A stretch of DNA of 6,123 nucleotides from Bacteroidota bacterium (GTDB taxonomy: Bacteria; Bacteroidota; Bacteroidia; Bacteroidales; VadinHA17): NCBI GenBank assembly GCA_030631445.1, contig DAOVLD010000117.1, positions 1 to 6,123 on the forward strand. Reading direction: 5' to 3'. The translations under genes were made by a program, and so were the position numbers. Below, in pieces: positions 1-6,123 of this stretch. The notes under the pieces are model-generated. The model was not told where the DNA came from. It worked only from the letters and a program-made list of their open reading frames with translations, and did not search any database. The first letter of the stretch is position 1, and each line of letters starts with the position of its first letter.

Positions 1-1429
1 AATTATAAAGAGTAAGGCGTCTGACTGTATAAAAATATGTCCAGTAGTTCCGCAATGCAGAAAGATATTCTCTTTTTGCTACATCTTTTTCCGTATCAGC
101 AACATTCAGATCAAGGACATCAATCTTGCCTATCAGGAATCGTTGCTTGGCAACCTCATAGCGTTTCCTGGCAATAGTATCAGCTTTAGCAGCTGAATAA
201 AGTTGATCATCCTGCAGATTAAATTGAGCAACATTAAGGAAGATATTTTGCTCGAAATCAACTCTTGCTTGCTGAACCATTGTTTTTACAACTTCCTGGC
301 TTGATTGTGCCATCTTGTACCTGCCCTTGCCAAGCCCCCAATCAACAATAGGCAATTCAATCCCTACTCTCACTCTTTGCTGTGGAAGGAGTTTAACATA
401 AGCACTTGAAAAATCTTCAGAACTCCGTGTTAATCCATATGTGGCAAAAAGGTCGGCATTGAGTCCTTTTTCAGATTTTGCTTCAGCAACATTCATTGCC
501 GCTTCAAGAAGCTGTCTTTCCAAAAATAAAAGTTCAGGATTGTTTTCATTAGCCTGGCTGATAGCTTTTTGCACATCAACATCCAATTCAGGTATTTCAT
601 CCGGGATTACCAGTTCTATTTTTATATTATCATTAAATCCAAGGAATGAACGCATCCGAAATTCTCTTATCTGCAAATCGATACCTGCTTTACGAAGGTC
701 ATTTCCTGCATTAAGGAACCTAAGTTCCATCTGCAGCAGTTCATCTTCTGCTATGGTTCCAATCATATATCTTCCCTGCGCTATTCTGAACAAGGTATCA
801 GAGTTTGAATAATTAACCTCTGATATTTCAAGGTTTTGTTGTGCCAGTGCCAGATTGAAAAAAAGGTTTACGCCTTTTAAATGTACATCTTCAATATCGT
901 TGAGAAAATCTTTCTTTGCCTCTTCGTATTTCAAAGGCTCAATCTTTTTCTCCCATTTAAAACTATTGTACCCTGAAATAGGCTGTCTGAATCCTATACT
1001 TATCGGTGTCGAAAGATAGGAAGTTGACGTCCCGTCATCTTTGAGAAGGTCAATCCTTTCCATTTCCGAGCTCATAAAAATACTGCCTCCTGTTGGAGCA
1101 ATATTCTGAATCAGTGAGGCAGATACGGAATAGGAGGCCAGGCTTCTTTCCACAAAGGCGTCAGATCCGTCAGGGAAGGTGATCTTGTCAATGGACCGGT
1201 TTAGATCGGGCAGGGTTGCAGCAAGACTCAGGCTTGGCCGGAATTTTGCCTTGTATGTTCGAAATTCCCAGTAATTCGCCCGAAACCGGTGTTTGGCCAT
1301 TATTGCATCCGGCGACTGGTTTCTGGCCAGTTCCAGTATCTCGCTTAGTGTCAGCCTTTCAGCCTCTTGTGGGAACAGAGGGAAAGAACATGTTAAGATA
1401 AATAAAAGTAAAACTATTTTTTTCCTCAT
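1..1429 (-). CDS. TolC-type outer membrane efflux protein (3' end outside window)
   Basis: This is the outer membrane channel and periplasmic tunnel of a tripartite exporter. My translation from the ATG at 1429 gives 476 codons without a stop, plus one base, to the window edge. Residues 1-20 (MRKKIVLLLFILTCSFPLFP) form a signal peptide with a basic start and hydrophobic core; the Cys at 14 lacks a good lipobox, so I do not call a lipoprotein. Family features: a helical start with LTLSEILELA at 26-35, a beta segment around 98-120, long helices around 160-260, and a second repeat at about 285-470 with NPEL at 297-300, the VRVGIELPIVDWG strand at 353-365, and helices ending in YTVRRLTLYN. That ending is typical of Bacteroidota TolC homologues, so probably only about 10-20 residues are missing. 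The start lies 12 bases after the permease stop, indicating one operon. No Shine-Dalgarno is visible. The substrate is unknown. Confidence 0.92.
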   Translation of the reverse strand, partial: MRKKIVLLLFILTCSFPLFPQEAERLTLSEILELARNQSPDAIMAKHRFRANYWEFRTYKAKFRPSLSLAATLPDLNRSIDKITFPDGSDAFVERSLASYSVSASLIQNIAPTGGSIFMSSEMERIDLLKDDGTSTSYLSTPISIGFRQPISGYNSFKWEKKIEPLKYEEAKKDFLNDIEDVHLKGVNLFFNLALAQQNLEISEVNYSNSDTLFRIAQGRYMIGTIAEDELLQMELRFLNAGNDLRKAGIDLQIREFRMRSFLGFNDNIKIELVIPDEIPELDVDVQKAISQANENNPELLFLERQLLEAAMNVAEAKSEKGLNADLFATYGLTRSSEDFSSAYVKLLPQQRVRVGIELPIVDWGLGKGRYKMAQSSQEVVKTMVQQARVDFEQNIFLNVAQFNLQDDQLYSAAKADTIARKRYEVAKQRFLIGKIDVLDLNVADTEKDVAKREYLSALRNYWTYFYTVRRLTLYN

Positions 1430-1441
1430 GTTTGAATGACT

Positions 1442-2803
1442 TTATTCGTAACGTAATGATTCAATCGGATCTTTCTCGGCGGCTCTTTTTGCCGGTGAAT
1501 ATCCAAATATCACACCAACAGCTGCTGACACACCAAAAGCAACAATAATTGAAAATGGTGAAATAATGGTCAAAATATCAGCAAATTGATTGATAAGTTT
1601 AGCAAGCACAACTCCAAATACTATTCCAATAACACCTCCTGTAATACTGATCATAATAGCTTCAGACAGGAACTGAACGGTAATATCCATTTTTTTTGCC
1701 CCAATGGCCATCCGTGTGCCTATTTCCTTGATCCTCTCCATCACTGAGGCAAACATAATGTTCATAATACCTATTCCTCCCACTACCAGAGATATACTTG
1801 CTATGGCACCGAGAACTATGTTGAAAATATCTTTAGTTCGCTGCTGTTGTTTCAATAAAAGTTCCGGAACAATTATTTCAAAATCCTTAACTTCCGAATG
1901 TCGCCTGAGGATCATGCGACCAAGCACTTCGGTAGTTGACTTCAATTGTTCGGTTTCTTCAACCTGGACAATGATCTTATCCAGTTGATTATAATTAGAA
2001 TATGTGTTTGCACTCGGGTCACTGCTTCTTATCGACATAAACCCCATCCCTCTCATAATGATTGTACCTGATCCTGAAAACATTTTTGAATTAATAAGAG
2101 CCCTGTTCTGATATCGTAAAAGCATCGTTTTTACAGGTATATAAAGATTGTCGTTGTAAACATTTATACCCGTATTTTCATATGCTGTCAGACTAAAACT
2201 ACTTCTCTCCAGCACTCCAATCACTTTTAACCATATATTGCCGAACTTAATGTACTTGTTTACAGGGTTTTCATCGCTGAAAAATTTTGATTTAATATTT
2301 GCCCCGATAACACATACCTGTATACCATGTTCTTCATGATAATCATTAAAGAAAGTACCTGAGGAGAGTTCCAGATTATAAAGTTCAAAATAATCGTTTG
2401 AGACACCTAAAAGTTTTGCGGGCAATCTTTTACCTTTTTGCATCACATAGGAATTAAGAACAATCTCCGGGCTGATCATTTTAACAGAAGGCACAATTTT
2501 CTCTATGGCTTTTGCATCAAGAAGGGATAATCCTCTTGAAAACTTTGACTGCTGTTGTTCTCCATTACCATTCTCGCTTTCATTACTGCTTTCGTCCTGC
2601 ACAATAGGATTAATAACAATATTATTTACTCCTACCATTTTTATCTGTTCAAGAATCTCCTGTTGTGCCCCGTTACCAATTGCAAGCATACTTATTACTG
2701 CAGCCACACCGAATATAATACCAAGTGCCGTCAGAACAGATTTCAGTTTATTGGCAAGGATTGATTCCAGGGCAATGACTATATCATGAAAGTATCTTTT
2801 CAT
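1442..2803 (-). CDS. MacB/FtsX-type ABC transporter permease, no ATPase domain
   Basis: This is the inner membrane subunit of a MacB-type (type VII) ABC exporter, which couples ATP hydrolysis in the cytoplasm to substrate movement in the periplasm. The protein has 453 residues. Transmembrane segment 1 is at about 22-43, following a short amphipathic start (MKRYFHDIVIALESILANKL). A large periplasmic MacB-PCD domain spans about 44-325. Three FtsX-type segments follow at about 328-352, 380-402 and 412-434. Between segments 2 and 3 lies the coupling-helix region MERIKEIGTRMAIGAKKMDI (355-374), and the end YSPAKRAAEKDPIESLRYE matches the usual FtsX-family tail. There are no Walker A, ABC signature or Walker B motifs, so a separate ATPase is needed. 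A polar linker at 69-87 (Ser, Glu, Asn, Gly, Gln) interrupts the first part of the periplasmic domain. The ATG at 2803 is 39 bases after the fusion protein stop. An exporter role is well supported; whether it moves drugs, peptides, lipids or lipoproteins is unknown. Confidence 0.93.
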   Translation of the reverse strand: MKRYFHDIVIALESILANKLKSVLTALGIIFGVAAVISMLAIGNGAQQEILEQIKMVGVNNIVINPIVQDESSNESENGNGEQQQSKFSRGLSLLDAKAIEKIVPSVKMISPEIVLNSYVMQKGKRLPAKLLGVSNDYFELYNLELSSGTFFNDYHEEHGIQVCVIGANIKSKFFSDENPVNKYIKFGNIWLKVIGVLERSSFSLTAYENTGINVYNDNLYIPVKTMLLRYQNRALINSKMFSGSGTIIMRGMGFMSIRSSDPSANTYSNYNQLDKIIVQVEETEQLKSTTEVLGRMILRRHSEVKDFEIIVPELLLKQQQRTKDIFNIVLGAIASISLVVGGIGIMNIMFASVMERIKEIGTRMAIGAKKMDITVQFLSEAIMISITGGVIGIVFGVVLAKLINQFADILTIISPFSIIVAFGVSAAVGVIFGYSPAKRAAEKDPIESLRYE

Positions 2804-2842
2804 CAGTTTATTTTTATCAAAATCGAACCGACTCCTTCTTGT

Positions 2843-4345
2843 TTATTTATCTTCTTTTTTCACTATTACCTGCTTTGATGATTTATCATCTTCCGGTTGT
2901 TTCTTCCTAATTCTGATATTCCCTTTTCCCATTGATTTTCTCATTTTCTCCATTTGTTCTTTTGACATTCCTTTTCCGAATCCCTCAAGCTGCTTCATAC
3001 TGTCATTCATCTTCAATTGCTTTCTAGTCTCAGCCTTCCGGGCTTCTTCTTCCTGCCTTTCCTGTTCTTTTTTCTTTTCAATTATCTCAATAAGTTCCTC
3101 TCCGCGAAACTTAAAATTATCTTTATTATCCGGAATAGTCAGGCAAATCTCATCACCTTCCTCAAGGCCATGCTCAATGATCACCTCATTTTCGTTCGAG
3201 GGACCAAGGACTACAATTTGCTTTACGCTTTTGGTTGTATATACAAAAGGAATACTGTCATCTGACTGTATAGTCTCAAGCGGGACAAATAATGTATCTT
3301 CAAAGGTCGCAGTAATTATCTTGTTACTGGTTGTCATAGATGGTCTTAGAATTGGATCAGATTCATTGATCTGAATAATAACCTCGAATACTTTGGCATC
3401 AGTATTAGGTAATTGTTCACCAATATTCGCAACATCTGTTATCATGCCGGTGTATTCCTTTTCGGGAAAAGCATCTACTCCTATTCTGACATTCTGGCCG
3501 GCATTAATTTTACTGATATCTATTTCATTAATATATGTTCTGGATATCATGGAAGAAAGATCGGGTAGGGTTGCTACGGTAAGATCCCAGGGGCTTATCA
3601 TTGAGCCTACTTCTCTTTTTTTACCTCCCCATTCTTTTTTATAGATCACCATTCCCGGTGATGGGGCATGAATCACAAATTTATCAATAATGCTCTGCAT
3701 TTCATCCTTGCTTCGTTGCTCCTTGGCAAAATTGATCTCTGCTTCGCGCATGTCAGCTTCGGCTTGCTGTACTTTGAGTTTATAATTTTTCTTAGCCTGC
3801 TCGAAAGCCCGTTGAGCTTTGTCGAGATCGATCTTTGCCTGGCGAATAGTCGCCGGCGGTTCAAATTTTGATTGCTCAAGTACTATTTCTTTTTCTTCTA
3901 CCGTAAATTCAAGGTTAATTAATTCATCACGAAGATTTCGGAGTTGGATTGTAGTGTCAAGCCTGGTTTTGGTATAAGATGATTGCTTTTTTTCCAACTC
4001 ATCTTCAATGTCTTTAAGTCTGTTAAGAGCATCTGACCGGTCGAGTGTTGCTACATATTCTCCCTTTTCTACTACAGTTCCTTCCGGGATCAGGTCCTGG
4101 ATTTTGATCTGTCCGAATCGCAAATGACGACTGGTTCTGAGTTTCTGCGGTGCAGTAATATCTTCAGAATTTTCAGCCTGCAGTTCTCCGGTAGTTGTAA
4201 CCAATATCTCAAAATCTCCACGTTTTACTTTCACCTTCAGGTATTCAGAACTTTCTCCGCCTGTTACTTTATTGAAAATGACAATTGAAATGATCAGAAC
4301 CGCGATTACGCCAATAGAAATATAAATAAGTTTTTTCATGCGCAT
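2843..4345 (-). CDS. HlyD/MacA-family periplasmic membrane fusion protein
   Basis: This adaptor bridges the permease at 1442-2803 and the TolC protein at 1-1429 across the periplasm. I start it at the ATG at 4345 (MRMKK, 500 residues). A second in-frame ATG at 4339 (MKK) is equally plausible, and a TTG at 4348 is less likely. Residues about 4-25 form one membrane anchor (KKLIYISIGVIAVLIISIVI) with Lys at its cytoplasmic end. A biotinyl-lipoyl domain is split in two halves (about 85-102, LIPEGTVVEKGEYVATLD, and about 224-250, VIHAPSPGMV) around a coiled-coil hairpin at about 104-221. A beta-barrel follows at about 251-345, then a membrane-proximal domain at about 346-405. Residues 419-500 form an extra charged tail, with a Glu/Lys-rich helix followed by a Met-rich stretch. 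It is the first gene of the probable operon, and a candidate promoter lies just upstream. Family assignment is secure; substrate is not. Confidence 0.93.
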   Translation of the reverse strand: MRMKKLIYISIGVIAVLIISIVIFNKVTGGESSEYLKVKVKRGDFEILVTTTGELQAENSEDITAPQKLRTSRHLRFGQIKIQDLIPEGTVVEKGEYVATLDRSDALNRLKDIEDELEKKQSSYTKTRLDTTIQLRNLRDELINLEFTVEEKEIVLEQSKFEPPATIRQAKIDLDKAQRAFEQAKKNYKLKVQQAEADMREAEINFAKEQRSKDEMQSIIDKFVIHAPSPGMVIYKKEWGGKKREVGSMISPWDLTVATLPDLSSMISRTYINEIDISKINAGQNVRIGVDAFPEKEYTGMITDVANIGEQLPNTDAKVFEVIIQINESDPILRPSMTTSNKIITATFEDTLFVPLETIQSDDSIPFVYTTKSVKQIVVLGPSNENEVIIEHGLEEGDEICLTIPDNKDNFKFRGEELIEIIEKKKEQERQEEEARKAETRKQLKMNDSMKQLEGFGKGMSKEQMEKMRKSMGKGNIRIRKKQPEDDKSSKQVIVKKEDK

Positions 4346-4374
4346 CAATAGATTTAACTGTGATTAATGAAATT

Positions 4375-4407
4375 CAAGATTAACTCACGAATATATGAAC
4401 GATTCAA
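4375..4407 (-). promoter_or_regulatory. Candidate promoter of the efflux operon
   Basis: On the minus strand a TTG (4407-4405) is followed after 22 bases by TAATCTTG (4382-4375), which differs from the Bacteroidota -7 consensus TAnnTTTG at one position. Spacing falls within the normal range. The start site would be near 4369, about 24 bases ahead of the ATG at 4345. It is the best promoter match I see in the gap between glmM and the efflux genes, but with one mismatch it could be chance. Confidence 0.33.
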
Positions 4408-4421
4408 TTAGTTTCTTTTTA

Positions 4422-4439
4422 TTTAACAATTTTTAACAA
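4422..4439 (-). repeat. Two direct copies of TTGTTAAA with 10-base period
   Basis: On the minus strand the octamer TTGTTAAA occurs at 4439-4432 and again at 4429-4422, separated by two bases, so the copies lie on the same DNA face. They end 15 bases upstream of the TTG of the candidate efflux promoter, about 53-70 bases before its predicted start. That position would suit an activator site. The motif is AT-rich, so chance remains possible. Confidence 0.35.
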
Positions 4440-4496
4440 CCCCAAAATATATTTGACAATTGAAAAACGCATTTTATTCCCAAAAAGTAAGAATAA

Positions 4497-5879
4497 TTAC
4501 ATTTTCTTATCGATCCGGTTCATCAGCATATCTGATAACTCCCGGGCATCCTCAACTGTTTTACCTTCGGAAATTATCCTGATAATTGGTTCGGTATTAG
4601 ATTTTCTCAGATGAACCCATCCGTTGGGAAAGTCAATTCGAACTCCGTCAACAAGGTTCATGGGAAATTCCTTATAATCAGACCTCAGATCTTCCAACAA
4701 TTGATCAATATTTATTTCATGTGTTAGTTGTATTTTTCTTTTCAATATATGGTAATCAGGATAGAGAGTCCTCAGGGAAGAACATGATTTTCCCGACTTT
4801 GCAAGATGTGACAAGAACAAGCCTATGCCCACCAATGCATCTCTGCCATAATGCAAATCAGGATAAATCACTCCCCCGTTCCCCTCCCCTCCTATAACAG
4901 CATTTTGTTCTTTCATTACCTTAACAACATTGACCTCACCAACAGCTGTAGCAAAATATTCACCTCCGTATTGTTCTGTAATATCTTTCAAAGCCCTGCT
5001 GGAAGAAAGGTTTGAAACAGTATTCCCTTTTTTATGATTAAGAATATAATCAGCAACAGCCACCAGTGTATATTCCTCGCCAAACATCATACCATTCTCA
5101 TCAACAATAGCAAGACGGTCAACATCAGGATCCACCACAAATCCCAGGTCACTACCGGTTTCGTTTACTTTCTCAGAAATGGCAGTCAGGTTTTCCGGCA
5201 CCGGCTCAGGATTATGAGGGAATAATCCTGTTGGTGAACAATACAATTTAACAACTTCTTTTACACCCAACGCTTCTAATAATTCAGGTATCACAATGCC
5301 TCCAACAGAGTTGACACAATCAACAACTATTTTTAGTCCGGCGTTTCTTATCGATTCCCGGTCTATAAGATCAAGCCCCAGAATTTTGTCAATATGGAAA
5401 TCATTATAATTACTTGCCGTAATTTTCCCTAACTGATCTGCCTGAGAAAATTCAAATTTTTCTTTATCTGCAATCTCCATAACTTCAGCTCCATCCCCGG
5501 CAGTAATAAACTCACCCTTATTATTTAATAGCTTCAATGCATTCCACTGTCCCGGGTTATGGCTGGCAGTAAGGATAATACCTCCATCTGCATTTTCCGC
5601 CTGAACTGCCAGTTCCACCGTTGGAGTAGTTGCGAGACCAATATTTACCACATCTATCCCGAGCGCTATCAACGTTCCGTTAACCACATGGTTTACCATC
5701 TCTCCCGATACCCTGGCATCTCTGCCTACAACCATCTTTATTCTATTATTATCAGACCTTTTAGATATCCAGGTGCCGAAAGCAGCAGTAAACTTTACAA
5801 TATCCAATGGACTTAACCCCTCGCCGGATTTTCCTCCTATTGTTCCACGAATTCCCGAAATAGATTTTATTAATGTCAT
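4497..5879 (-). CDS. glmM: Phosphoglucosamine mutase (alpha-D-phosphohexomutase family)
   Basis: This cytoplasmic enzyme likely converts glucosamine-6-phosphate to glucosamine-1-phosphate on the route to UDP-N-acetylglucosamine for peptidoglycan and lipopolysaccharide. The 460-residue length fits the family. All four family signatures are present: the phosphoserine loop TASHNP at 104-109 (Ser106), the metal loop DPDVDR at 250-255 (Asp250, Asp252, Asp254), the sugar-binding loop GEGNGG at 331-336, and the phosphate-binding loop RKSNTEP at 425-431. The N-terminal SISGIRGTIGG (6-16) is also typical. The GEGNGG loop differs from the GEQSGH loop of classical bacterial GlmM and recalls the archaeal-type branch, which Bacteroidota often carry. 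A phosphomannomutase or phosphoglucomutase role therefore cannot be excluded from sequence alone. The start is the ATG at 5879. The gene is 151 bases from the efflux operon and functionally unrelated to it, so I infer separate transcription. It appears intact. Confidence 0.88.
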   Translation of the reverse strand: MTLIKSISGIRGTIGGKSGEGLSPLDIVKFTAAFGTWISKRSDNNRIKMVVGRDARVSGEMVNHVVNGTLIALGIDVVNIGLATTPTVELAVQAENADGGIILTASHNPGQWNALKLLNNKGEFITAGDGAEVMEIADKEKFEFSQADQLGKITASNYNDFHIDKILGLDLIDRESIRNAGLKIVVDCVNSVGGIVIPELLEALGVKEVVKLYCSPTGLFPHNPEPVPENLTAISEKVNETGSDLGFVVDPDVDRLAIVDENGMMFGEEYTLVAVADYILNHKKGNTVSNLSSSRALKDITEQYGGEYFATAVGEVNVVKVMKEQNAVIGGEGNGGVIYPDLHYGRDALVGIGLFLSHLAKSGKSCSSLRTLYPDYHILKRKIQLTHEINIDQLLEDLRSDYKEFPMNLVDGVRIDFPNGWVHLRKSNTEPIIRIISEGKTVEDARELSDMLMNRIDKKM

Positions 5880-5897
5880 TTTACTGTTTTATAATTG

Positions 5898-5918
5898 TAA
5901 AAAAGGTTAGGTTTTTTA
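5898..5918. repeat. Perfect 7-base inverted repeat in glmM leader
   Basis: TAAAAAA (5898-5904) and TTTTTTA (5912-5918) are perfect inverted copies around a 7-base spacer, GGTTAGG on the plus strand. In the glmM transcript this would form an all A-U hairpin about 20-40 bases ahead of the start codon. The stem is weak and contains no G-C pair, so it is unlikely to be a terminator. Nearby, GGTTTTTTAAC (5910-5920) and GGTTTTTAAC (5932-5941) form near-identical direct repeats about two helical turns apart. Confidence 0.3.
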
Positions 5919-5976
5919 ACTGATAATTATTGGTTTTTAACATTCCGGAATAACTGCATTAAATAACTAATTTCTG

Positions 5977-5984
5977 CAAAAGTA
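5977..5984 (-). promoter_or_regulatory. Candidate -7 element TACTTTTG for glmM
   Basis: Read on the minus strand this is TACTTTTG, an exact match to TAnnTTTG. It would start transcription near 5970 and leave a leader of about 90 bases before glmM at 5879. No TTG occurs at the usual -33 spacing. It sits one base from the oppositely directed TATCTTTG element, so the two promoters would compete for the same DNA. Confidence 0.35.
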
Positions 5985-5985
5985 C

Positions 5986-5993
5986 TATCTTTG
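5986..5993 (+). promoter_or_regulatory. Candidate -7 element TATCTTTG for the rightward gene
   Basis: TATCTTTG matches the Bacteroidota sigma-ABfr -7 consensus TAnnTTTG exactly. Transcription would start near 5998-6000, giving a leader of about 25 bases before the ATG at 6025. I see no TTG -33 element at the usual 17-23 base spacing, so the call rests on one element and its position. Confidence 0.42.
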
Positions 5994-6024
5994 TGCAATA
6001 ATTTATGTATCCGGCAACAACTTA

Positions 6025-6123
6025 ATGAAAACGATCAGACATAGCACAGGAAAAAACGGTCAAAAACGACCATTTGAAAAACAAAAAGGAAATGTGAATT
6101 ACTCCGAAAAAGATACAACTACC
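6025..6123 (+). CDS. Start of a divergent gene with basic, polar N-terminus (partial)
   Basis: An open frame begins at the ATG at 6025 and stays open to the window edge, 33 codons. The visible residues begin MKTIRHSTGKNGQKRPFEKQ and continue polar; eight of 33 are Lys or Arg and there is no hydrophobic stretch, so this is not a signal peptide. A TATCTTTG promoter element lies 31 bases upstream, at the distance expected for a short leader. I do not recognise the protein. Lys/Arg-rich disordered N-termini of this kind occur in Bacteroidota on RNA-modifying enzymes such as pseudouridine synthases, but that is only an analogy. Confidence 0.5.
   Translation, partial: MKTIRHSTGKNGQKRPFEKQKGNVNYSEKDTTT

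Noticed and set aside
441..812. A 123-codon plus-strand open frame antisense to the TolC gene
   Set aside because: The opposite strand encodes a clear TolC-family protein. The plus-strand translation is Ser/Ile/Leu-rich with no recognisable domain, as expected for a shadow frame.
2831..2840. A strong Shine-Dalgarno-like AAGAAGGAGT (minus strand) between the fusion protein and permease genes
   Set aside because: It is about 28 bases from the permease ATG at 2803, too far to place that start, and no start codon lies at the right distance behind it. Bacteroidota rarely rely on such sites.
1430..2842. Fusion protein, permease and TolC genes all lie in one reading frame, with the two gaps (13 and 4 codons) open, so stop readthrough could fuse them
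   Set aside because: Gap lengths divisible by three occur by chance about one time in nine for two gaps. A fusion would also join a periplasmic C-terminus to a cytoplasmic N-terminus, which is topologically unlikely.
3673..3879. A 68-codon minus-strand frame inside the fusion protein gene in another frame
   Set aside because: It overlaps the coiled-coil coding region of a well-supported gene, is very basic, and has no independent start signals or family features.
4478..4500. Possible glmM terminator: TTATTC and GAATAA arms with an 11-base loop near the stop codon
   Set aside because: The stem has six mostly A-T pairs and a large loop with no following T tract, and it overlaps the stop region. 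It is too weak to call.
6005..6025. Tiny upstream frame MYPATT ending in a TAATG overlap with the start at 6025
   Set aside because: Six codons with no ribosome-binding site; a stop-start overlap of this kind is common by chance and there is no sign of an attenuation structure.

Overview
The window looks like a chromosomal segment of a member of the Bacteroidota. Support: moderately AT-rich DNA, candidate promoters of the Bacteroidota TAnnTTTG type, start codons without close Shine-Dalgarno sequences, and protein families with sequence features typical of that phylum. No rRNA, tRNA, CRISPR array, insertion sequence or phage gene is visible. This is a largely ordinary housekeeping plus efflux region.

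Layout: four genes lie on the minus strand and the first 33 codons of a fifth lie on the plus strand at the right edge. Reading the minus strand from right to left: a phosphoglucosamine mutase-type enzyme (4497-5879, glmM); a 151-base gap with a candidate promoter and a short direct repeat; a periplasmic membrane fusion protein (2843-4345); a MacB/FtsX-type ABC permease without an ATPase domain (1442-2803); and a TolC-type outer membrane factor (1-1429) that runs off the left edge shortly before its expected end. The 145-base gap right of glmM is divergent and holds two TAnnTTTG elements on opposite strands, one base apart.

The fusion protein, permease and TolC gene are separated by only 39 and 12 bases and almost certainly form one operon. 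Together they supply the inner membrane, periplasmic and outer membrane parts of a MacAB-TolC-like export machine for an unknown substrate. The ATP-binding subunit is not in the window and must be encoded elsewhere, most simply just beyond the left edge. glmM belongs to another pathway (UDP-N-acetylglucosamine synthesis for the cell envelope) and is probably transcribed separately.

I found no convincing new system. The points most worth a second look are the missing ATPase, the charged Met-rich tail on the fusion protein, a G-tract cluster encoding the glmM sugar-binding loop, the overlapping divergent promoter elements, and a 10-base-period direct repeat ahead of the efflux operon.
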